From positions 310,001 to 374,000 of the forward strand of contig CANMQX010000002.1 of NCBI GenBank assembly GCA_947500135.1: a DNA stretch of 64,000 nucleotides. The letters run 5' to 3'. The stretch comes from an uncultured Paracoccaceae bacterium. Its GTDB lineage: Bacteria; Pseudomonadota; Alphaproteobacteria; Rhodobacterales; Rhodobacteraceae. Below the pieces are notes generated by a model. That model made no database searches, was not told where the DNA came from, and saw nothing but the letters and a program-made list of their open reading frames with translations. A program made the translations under genes and the position numbers. Every line of letters begins with the position of its first letter. Position 1 is the first letter of the stretch. Positions 57,809-64,000 of the stretch are shown piece by piece.

Positions 57809-59263
57809 TCAGCCTTTGATATCGCGCCAACGGCGACCATCGCGATGCATCAACATCATGGCATCCTCCGGTCCCGCCGACCCCGGGTCATAAAGCTTTG
57901 GCACGTCATTCCGTGCCTCCCAGCCTTCGATCAGTGGATCGGTCCAGGCCCATGCGGCCTCAACCTCATCACCGCGCATGAACAGGGTCTGATTGCCGCG
58001 GATCACATCCATGATCAGGCGTTCATAGGCATCCGTTACCTCATGCTCTTCGTCGCCCAGGGCTTCGGCAAATGTCATATCAAGCGGGACATCAATCAGG
58101 CGCATTCCGCCCGGCCCAGGCTCCTTAATGGTGACCTGCAAATCCATCCCTTCATTAGGTTGCAAGCGAATGGACAAGATATTGCGGTGCCGCGCTTCAT
58201 CACCTTCAAAAATCGTGTGGCCCAAATCCTTGAACACAACGGTAATTTCCGACGATCTAGCTTTCATCCGTTTACCAGTACGCAGATAAAACGGCACACC
58301 GGCCCAACGCCAATTGGCAATATGACAGCGCATCGCGATGAAGCTTTCAGTGAAACTGCGCGGGTTCTCTGCATCGTCGCGATAGCTGGGGCCATCAGGG
58401 CCAGCATCATATTGACCGCGCACGATGTGATGATGATCAATATCCTGTAACGCCCTGATCACTTTCAGTTTTTCGTCACGTACCGCATCTGCGCCAAACT
58501 GGCTCGGCGGTTCCATGGCGATCAGGCAAAGCAGCTGCATCAGATGGTTCTGCACCATATCGCGCATCGCGCCCGATTTGTCGTAATAGGCGCCCCGCCC
58601 TTCAACGCTTACTGTTTCAGCGACGGTGATCTGGATATGATCGACATAGTGATTGTTCCAAAGCGGCTCAAACAACACATTGCCAAAACGAACGGCCATC
58701 AGGTTTTGCACCGTCTCTTTGCCAAGATAGTGGTCGATACGGTAAATCTGACGTTCCGTGAAATGCTCGGCCAATGTCTCGTTCAACGCGCGCGCCGTCT
58801 CAAGGTCGCGACCAAACGGTTTTTCAACAACGATTCGGCTTTTGGCATTGGCAATATTGTTGGCATGCAGCCGTTGGGCCAATTCCCCAAATAGCGACGG
58901 CGCGACCGAGAAATAAAATGCCTGAATCACATCCTGACGCACCAGCTGCGCCAGCTTATCCCAGCCGCCATCACCTTTTGCATCAATGGCAACGTAGTCG
59001 AGGTGATCCAGAAAGGCGGCTAAACCTTTCTTATTCTTTGCTTCTTCGCCGCCAAACTCCGCCACTGCCTCAGCAATCATCTTCCGATATCCGGCGGCGT
59101 CCAGTTCTGACCGCGCGGCGCCGATGATGCGGGATCCTTCCTGCATTTGACCGGATAGAAACCGGCGGAACAGTCCCGGCAGGATTTTGCGACGGGCCAG
59201 ATCGCCGGTTCCCCCAAAGATGACCAAATCAAAACTGTCGACCGGAATGACGCGAGAGACCAT
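57809..59263 (-). CDS. zwf: Glucose-6-phosphate 1-dehydrogenase
   Basis: This 484-residue enzyme oxidises glucose-6-P and is the entry to the Entner-Doudoroff and pentose phosphate routes. The coenzyme motif is FGGTGDLARRKILPGL and the active site RIDHYLGKE. The start codon is 24 bp downstream of a perfect 18-bp palindrome, probably the operator for a LacI-type repressor. pgl and pgi follow. Confidence 0.97.
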   Translation of the reverse strand: MVSRVIPVDSFDLVIFGGTGDLARRKILPGLFRRFLSGQMQEGSRIIGAARSELDAAGYRKMIAEAVAEFGGEEAKNKKGLAAFLDHLDYVAIDAKGDGGWDKLAQLVRQDVIQAFYFSVAPSLFGELAQRLHANNIANAKSRIVVEKPFGRDLETARALNETLAEHFTERQIYRIDHYLGKETVQNLMAVRFGNVLFEPLWNNHYVDHIQITVAETVSVEGRGAYYDKSGAMRDMVQNHLMQLLCLIAMEPPSQFGADAVRDEKLKVIRALQDIDHHHIVRGQYDAGPDGPSYRDDAENPRSFTESFIAMRCHIANWRWAGVPFYLRTGKRMKARSSEITVVFKDLGHTIFEGDEARHRNILSIRLQPNEGMDLQVTIKEPGPGGMRLIDVPLDMTFAEALGDEEHEVTDAYERLIMDVIRGNQTLFMRGDEVEAAWAWTDPLIEGWEARNDVPKLYDPGSAGPEDAMMLMHRDGRRWRDIKG

Positions 59264-59287
59264 AGCTTACTCCGCTTGCTGCTGATG

Positions 59288-59305
59288 CGCGTTAGCGCTA
59301 ACGCG
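59288..59305. promoter_or_regulatory. 18-bp palindromic operator upstream of zwf
   Basis: CGCGTTAGCGCTAACGCG is a perfect palindrome with the central CG and flanking TTAG/CTAA found in LacI-family operators. It lies 25-42 bp upstream of the zwf start codon. The LacI/GntR-type regulator at 27775-28800 is a candidate binder. Confidence 0.75.
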
Positions 59306-59356
59306 GCCTTCGTAGCGCGAGTATCACGCCAAGTCTAGGCATCAAAACACGCGGTG

Positions 59357-59944
59357 TTATGCCTCCAACTCGGCATCCCAATACAGGAAATCGACCCAGC
59401 TTTCATGCAAGTGGTTGGGGGGGAATTTGCGTCCGACATTATGCAGTTGTCCGGCTGCGGGCCTGCGTGGTGGCTTGCGTAAGCTCAACCCTGATTGACG
59501 CAGTGATCGTGACCCTTTGCGCAGATTGCAAGGGCTACATGCCGCCACCACATTTTCCCAGCTGGTAACGCCGCCGCTGGCACGCGGAATCACATGGTCA
59601 AAGGTCAAATCGCCCTTGGCCCCGCAATATTGACAGCAGAACTCGTCCCGGAGGAACAGATTGAACCGGGTAAAGGCCACTTGCTTTTGCGGTTTGACAT
59701 AGTCTTTCAACACCACAACCGACGGAATGCGGATCACGGTAGAAGGGCTGCGCACGACCTCTTCGTATTCGCTGACGATATCAACGCGGTCCAGCCACGC
59801 GGCTTTCACCGCTTCTTGCCAAGGCCACAATGACAAAGGGTAATAGGACAAAGGACGGTAATCCGCATTCAATACAAGCGCCGGATAATGCTTCAGCACG
59901 CCCGGCGCGCGCACGAAATCTGTCCTGAATTCTGTCTGCGTCAT
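59357..59944 (-). CDS. HNH endonuclease-family protein
   Basis: This 195-residue protein has an HNH domain at about residues 100-150: CQYCG, LTFDHVIPRASGGVTSWENVVAACSPCNLRKG. The two CxxC pairs bind a structural zinc, and DH...N...N form the HNH site. The N-terminal part (VLNADYRPLSYYPLSLWPWQEAVKAAW) is common in chromosomal HNH proteins of unknown role. No restriction or phage genes are near. Confidence 0.9.
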   Translation of the reverse strand: MTQTEFRTDFVRAPGVLKHYPALVLNADYRPLSYYPLSLWPWQEAVKAAWLDRVDIVSEYEEVVRSPSTVIRIPSVVVLKDYVKPQKQVAFTRFNLFLRDEFCCQYCGAKGDLTFDHVIPRASGGVTSWENVVAACSPCNLRKGSRSLRQSGLSLRKPPRRPAAGQLHNVGRKFPPNHLHESWVDFLYWDAELEA

Positions 59945-60085
59945 ATCTCACTTCCCACACGGCAAAGGTGCGAGAACTGTGCAAAAGCGGCGTTCCCGCT
60001 ATCCTCTTAAGGTGGACTATATATCGCGTCAGAAATGTGACAACCCCCACTATGTGCGGCAAAAACTTCGCGCAAGCGATTGCCG

Positions 60086-60781
60086 TCAGGCGGCGAGCGG
60101 TGCCTCGTCGGAAACAACACAGGTGCGTCCCTGCAGCTTGGCGCGTTCCAGCGCACCACTTGCATTTCGCAGCAGGTGATCCAGCGCCGTGCGCCCATTG
60201 GCAAAAACCAAACCGACAGAGGCTGTGGCGCGTGTCGCCACCTCTTCATTCACCACGATCACACCGCGCGACAGGCGATCTGCAATCGTGTGTGCCTGCT
60301 CCAACGTGGTCCCCGGCAGATAGATCGCAAAGGTTGCGCCATCCAAACGGCCCACAATATCGGTACTGCGGGTCAGTTCACGAAAACGCTGCGCCAGCGC
60401 CATCAAACAAAGGTCACCAACCCTGCGCCCGCCACGATCATTGATCTCGCGAAAGTGGTCGATATCCAGCAGCAGCAGAACACCGCTTTGCGACAAGACA
60501 GATTGCGCCTGACTGACAAAAGAACGCTGGTTGGACAATGCGGTCACCGGATCCATATCCGTCACACGCCGCAACCTGCGCCGCTCCTGCGCCCAGGTAA
60601 CCGAAATCCATATCAAACCAACTGCACAAGCACCGACAATCGCAGTATTGGACAAAATCCGCAGGTCAACGCCAGTCATGCCCGGCATAATTGCGGCCAC
60701 TGCCACCGGATAGGCCGCAAAAGCCAGACCAAAAGCAGCCAGCAGAACAAGACCAAACAAAAGCGGTGCAAAAATGACCAA
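60086..60781 (-). CDS. GGDEF-domain protein with degenerate active site
   Basis: This protein is about 231 residues long. Two TM helices (near 5-30 and 42-65) are followed by a GGDEF domain: DPVTALSNQRSF, LLLLDIDHFREINDRGG. Where active diguanylate cyclases have GGDEF the sequence reads RLDGATF, so c-di-GMP synthesis is unlikely. I chose TTG at 60781 because GGGAGG lies upstream; the frame also allows TTG at 60838. It may act as a c-di-GMP or GTP binder. Confidence 0.78.
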   Translation of the reverse strand: MVIFAPLLFGLVLLAAFGLAFAAYPVAVAAIMPGMTGVDLRILSNTAIVGACAVGLIWISVTWAQERRRLRRVTDMDPVTALSNQRSFVSQAQSVLSQSGVLLLLDIDHFREINDRGGRRVGDLCLMALAQRFRELTRSTDIVGRLDGATFAIYLPGTTLEQAHTIADRLSRGVIVVNEEVATRATASVGLVFANGRTALDHLLRNASGALERAKLQGRTCVVSDEAPLAA

Positions 60782-60877
60782 TGACCTACCTCCCTCACAT
60801 AAACTGTGGATACGGTATGCCCGGTGACCGGTCACCAATCCGTTAACGTGGCAGAGATTTCTACCTGAAAATCCAGG

Positions 60878-61546
60878 TCAGGAGAGGCCCAGCCTGTCAC
60901 GCATGAATGCCAGCGCCACCGAAAGTCCATCAGGGGCAATGCCATGGCCGGTTCCCTTCATAATATGGGCGTAAACTTCTTTCCAGCCTGCATCCTGCAG
61001 GGCCTCTGCAGCCTGCGGCAACGATTGTGGGGGCACGACATCATCCTGATCGCCATGGATCAGCAGAACCGGCGGGCGGCTGACGACCTCATCGCTCAGC
61101 AGCTCCGGCTCCAGCAACCGACCCGAAAACGCCACGATGCCGGCCACTGGATCTTCGCGGCGTGGCACGACATGCAGGGCCATCATCGTCCCTTGCGAAA
61201 ACCCCAGCACGATCACCTGTTCGGGCAGCAGATCCTCATCAACCATGATCCCCGTCAGAAATGCATCCAGATCATCCGCCGCCCGGTCCAATCCGGCGCG
61301 GCTCTCTTCTTCGCTTGATCCATCAATCCAAGGGATCGGAAACCACTGAAACCCCATCGGCGCACCGGCACACGCCTCTGGCGCATCGGGGGCAATAAAT
61401 AATGTGTCAGGCAGATGTTCGCCCAATGGATCAGCCAAACCGATCAGATCAGCCGCATTCGCCCCGTACCCATGCAGGAACACAACGCAAGATCGTGTCT
61501 CGCCCGATACCGGTTCCCGTCTTTGTGCCTCTAATGCCCGTGTCAT
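60878..61546 (-). CDS. Carboxylesterase/phospholipase-family hydrolase
   Basis: This protein is about 222 residues long. The small alpha/beta hydrolase motifs are FLHGYGANAADLIGL, the nucleophile S in GFSQGTMMAL, D in IHGDQDDVVPP and H in GTGHGIAPDG. It resembles the YpfH/carboxylesterase 2 group. The ATG at 61546 overlaps the stop of the upstream glycosylase gene (ATGA); an ATG at 61588 is less likely. Confidence 0.87.
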   Translation of the reverse strand: MTRALEAQRREPVSGETRSCVVFLHGYGANAADLIGLADPLGEHLPDTLFIAPDAPEACAGAPMGFQWFPIPWIDGSSEEESRAGLDRAADDLDAFLTGIMVDEDLLPEQVIVLGFSQGTMMALHVVPRREDPVAGIVAFSGRLLEPELLSDEVVSRPPVLLIHGDQDDVVPPQSLPQAAEALQDAGWKEVYAHIMKGTGHGIAPDGLSVALAFMRDRLGLS

Positions 61547-62172
61547 CGAATGCCTTCCCGTTGCTTGATCTGCTTGTAGTAGGCCCACATGATCCGGGCC
61601 GCAACCGACCGCCAGGGCGACCAGTCCAGCGCCATCTGACGCATCTCCCTTTCGGTGGGACGATCAGGCAGATCAAACATCACCCTTGCCGCTTCCTGCA
61701 ACGCCAGATCACCATGGGCAAACACATCGGCACGACCCAATGAAAACATCACGTAAATCTCCGCCGTCCAGGGGCCAATGCCAGGGACTGCAACCAATGT
61801 TGCAATCGCATCATCGGCAGGCATCTGGCGCAGCGCGGCGTAATCCAAACCGGCGCGGGCCAGCGCATGGGCATAGCGCACCTTTGGACGGCTCAAACCC
61901 AATGCGCGCAAATCATCCCCACTCGCACGATCAACAACATCCGGGCGTGTCATCCCCGCCGTCTCCAGCCGAGCCCAGATCGCCGCTGCAGAGGCCACGC
62001 TGACCTGCTGGCTGACAATCGCGCTCAGCAATTGGGCAAACCCATCGGGGCGCAGGCGCAACGGCAATGGGGGCAAACCCTCCATCGCCCTGGCAAAAAT
62101 GGGATTGTGGGCGCAAAGCCATGCTGCGCCTTCGGCAACACAAGCATCCCCTTTGATCACCCGTTCCTTCAC
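61543..62172 (-). CDS. DNA-3-methyladenine glycosylase (AlkA-like)
   Basis: This protein is about 209 residues long and removes alkylated bases from DNA. The HhH-GPD motif is LVAVPGIGPWTAEIYVMFSLG and the catalytic Asp is in FAHGDLAL. IVSQQVSVASAAAIW is typical of the family. I chose GTG 62172, whose GTGA overlaps the cobK stop codon; GTG 62187 is possible. It is shorter than E. coli AlkA, lacking its N-terminal domain. Confidence 0.88.
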   Translation of the reverse strand: MKERVIKGDACVAEGAAWLCAHNPIFARAMEGLPPLPLRLRPDGFAQLLSAIVSQQVSVASAAAIWARLETAGMTRPDVVDRASGDDLRALGLSRPKVRYAHALARAGLDYAALRQMPADDAIATLVAVPGIGPWTAEIYVMFSLGRADVFAHGDLALQEAARVMFDLPDRPTEREMRQMALDWSPWRSVAARIMWAYYKQIKQREGIR

Positions 62173-62891
62173 AGCGAGCGTGCCCACTCCAACGCGGCAG
62201 GAACGCTATCCACGATCTGCCAATCACCCTGCGACGGACGGGCGATCATCAATACAGGGATATCCAACTGACGAGCGGCGGTCAGCTTGGTGCGGCTCGC
62301 GGCACCGCCTGCATTCTTGACCACAAGCCAATCCACCTTCAGGCGCGAAAACAAAGCCACCTCATCAGCCACCGAAAACGGTGGACGACCGACAAGGTAT
62401 TCGCCCCCTGCAAAGGGAAACGGAGTATCAGGCGGATCAATCTGGCGGCAGATCACATGGCGGCCAACCAGATTGGCAAAACGGCTCAGGGTTTGACGCC
62501 CCGTGCCCAAAAACACAGTTGCACCTAACGGAATATGGGCCGCTGCATCATCTTCACTGGCAATTTCCGTCCACCGATCACCCGGTTCCGGGTGCCATGG
62601 CGGACGCAGATATTGCAGATATGGCAGGCCCAACGCGGCACAAACCCCCGCAGTGCGGGCCGTGATCTGACGGGCATATGGATGGGTGGCATCCAGAACG
62701 GCTGTAATCCCCGCCTCTGCCAGAAACGCACGAAACCCAGCCTCCCCACCAAACCCGCCAACCCGCATCGGGACCGGCAAATCCGCAGGGGCACGGGTCG
62801 CCCCGGCAAGCGATGCGATAACATCGCCGCCCGCCAACCCGGCAGCAATCTGGCGGGCCTCGCCCGATCCGGCCAATAGCAACAGGGTCAT
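62169..62891 (-). CDS. cobK: Precorrin-6A reductase
   Basis: This 240-residue NADPH enzyme acts in corrin ring synthesis. Motifs are LLLAGSGEARQIAAGL, VLDATHPYARQIT and LVVKNAGGAASRTKL. It overlaps cbiD upstream by 4 bp and the glycosylase gene downstream by 4 bp, so a B12 gene is translationally coupled to a DNA-repair gene. Confidence 0.93.
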   Translation of the reverse strand: MTLLLLAGSGEARQIAAGLAGGDVIASLAGATRAPADLPVPMRVGGFGGEAGFRAFLAEAGITAVLDATHPYARQITARTAGVCAALGLPYLQYLRPPWHPEPGDRWTEIASEDDAAAHIPLGATVFLGTGRQTLSRFANLVGRHVICRQIDPPDTPFPFAGGEYLVGRPPFSVADEVALFSRLKVDWLVVKNAGGAASRTKLTAARQLDIPVLMIARPSQGDWQIVDSVPAALEWARSL

Positions 62892-63937
62892 GGCCCCGCC
62901 TGCGCAATCACCTGACCGGCACGGTCGATGACCACGACATCAATCGCAACATCCGCATCAGCCAGTTGCGCGCGCGCGGCATCCCTGGCACGGGTGGCCA
63001 CGGCATTGGCCAACGCTGGCCCCGCAATCTGATAGGCTTCAAGTGCTGTATTGGCTCCCGCCAATTCCGGGCGGGCAACCCATTCCGCCAATTGATCAAA
63101 ATTCACCTGCGACCGGCCAGAATGCAAATCAACGGCACCTTGCGCCAACTTGGCCATCTTGCCAATGCCACCGCCAATCGTCAGACGAGGCACCGGATGT
63201 CGGCGTAGGTATTTCATCATTCCGCCTGCAAAATCACCCATGTCCAGCATGGCATGATCGGGCAATTGATGCAGGGCCTGCACCGTCGCTTCCGATGTGG
63301 ACCCCGTACAACCTGCGACATGCGGCACTCTATCGGCACGGGCCACATCGATCCCACGATGGATCGATGCGATCCAGGCCGCACAACTGAAAGGACGAAC
63401 AATGCCGGTTGTACCCAGAATGGACAGACCGCCTTCAATGCCCAAACGGGTGTTCCAGGTTTTCAAGGCAAGCTCCTGCCCCCCCGGAACCGACAATTCA
63501 ATGGTCACATCAGGGGCTCGGCCAAAACTCGCAGCCATTTCCAGCACCACATCGCGCATCATCTGACGCGGGACAGGGTTGACCGCAGGCTCACCAACCG
63601 CAATCGGCAGACCGGGTTTCGTGACCGTGCCGACACCGTCACCGGCCACAAATACCACGCCACCGGGCGACACTGCAACACGGGCCACGATCAAGGCACC
63701 ATGGGTGACATCGGGGTCATCACCCGCATCCTTGGTGATCCCAACCTGCGCCCAACCATCGCCCGCCTCAGCAAAGGCAAGGGGAAAAACCGGCGTTTCA
63801 CCCTTAGGCAGGACGATGCCCACTTCCTTGGGAAAGGCATCGCCCCACAGGCGGATCAACGCGGCCTTCGTGGCAGCGGTCGCGCATGCGCCCGTGGTCC
63901 AGCCACGGCGCAAATCACCGGTCGGTTTCCTACTCAT
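62888..63937 (-). CDS. cbiD: Cobalt-precorrin-5B C1-methyltransferase
   Basis: This 349-residue enzyme methylates C1 of the corrin ring, and takes the place of CobF in some organisms. Family motifs are RRGWTTGACATAATKAAL, GITKDAGDDPDVTHGA and GTTGIVRPFSCAAW. It overlaps cobK by 4 bp. The rest of the B12 set is presumably to the right of the window. Confidence 0.95.
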   Translation of the reverse strand: MSRKPTGDLRRGWTTGACATAATKAALIRLWGDAFPKEVGIVLPKGETPVFPLAFAEAGDGWAQVGITKDAGDDPDVTHGALIVARVAVSPGGVVFVAGDGVGTVTKPGLPIAVGEPAVNPVPRQMMRDVVLEMAASFGRAPDVTIELSVPGGQELALKTWNTRLGIEGGLSILGTTGIVRPFSCAAWIASIHRGIDVARADRVPHVAGCTGSTSEATVQALHQLPDHAMLDMGDFAGGMMKYLRRHPVPRLTIGGGIGKMAKLAQGAVDLHSGRSQVNFDQLAEWVARPELAGANTALEAYQIAGPALANAVATRARDAARAQLADADVAIDVVVIDRAGQVIAQAGP

Positions 63938-64000
63938 CGCCGCGACTATAGGGCGATGCCGCCAATCCGCAATCCAGTGTCGTTTGACGGCTTTCCAAGC

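Overview
The window looks like a chromosomal segment of a marine alphaproteobacterium of the Rhodobacteraceae (roseobacter group). This rests on protein content, not a database match: a NepR/EcfG/PhyR general stress module, a suf operon headed by an IscR with a single cysteine, a zwf-pgl-pgi operon, monomeric NADP-isocitrate dehydrogenase, a formate dehydrogenase cluster with DUF3305/DUF3306 partners, and cbiD next to cobK. I see no insertion sequence, integrase, CRISPR array or rRNA. Three tRNAs are present: Arg-CCT, Arg-CCG and Gly-CCC.

Layout. 1-10182 is a formate dehydrogenase (FDH) region. On the minus strand are DUF3305, DUF3306, a TorD-like chaperone, a small Tat protein and the catalytic subunit, which runs off the left edge. 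On the plus strand is a multi-cluster ferredoxin behind a possibly structured leader. Next comes a c-type cytochrome whose N-terminus resembles pieces of a tungstate/molybdate-binding protein, then an operon DUF6494, Mrp ATPase, degenerate biotin-ligase-like protein, DUF6505. 10617-15473 holds a chemoreceptor and icd. 15474-16538 has no gene I recognise. 16539-21752 holds an OmpA-type coiled-coil protein with a small membrane partner, then katG divergent from oxyR. 21727-28800 is a fucosylation locus: two glycosyltransferase-like proteins, gmd and fcl, then a LacI regulator.

29180-38480 is a stress island. nepR-ecfG-histidine kinase-phospholipase D faces phyR, followed by dps, DUF1328, YqjD/YqjE-like envelope proteins, a degenerate receiver and a Crp/Fnr regulator. 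Six GGAAC-N16/17-(C/G/A)GTT sites, mostly in divergent pairs, look like EcfG promoters. 38897-47428 is the iscR-suf operon with extra membrane proteins; an Irr-type palindrome lies upstream.

47595-49971 holds a hydrolase, an Ala/Lys-rich protein, a membrane protein and an HD hydrolase. After tRNA-Gly, two large repeat/beta-helix proteins (50122-54407) look like tail-fibre or surface proteins and may be acquired. 54587-59263 holds RidA, a prepilin-peptidase-like protein lacking its catalytic aspartates, and zwf-pgl-pgi behind an 18-bp perfect palindrome. The right end holds an HNH nuclease, a degenerate GGDEF protein, an esterase, a 3-methyladenine glycosylase, cobK and cbiD.

The most interesting points are the FDH accessory set, including the metal-oxyanion-binder/cytochrome fusion and the candidate RNA leader, and the stress regulon that can be read directly from its promoters.
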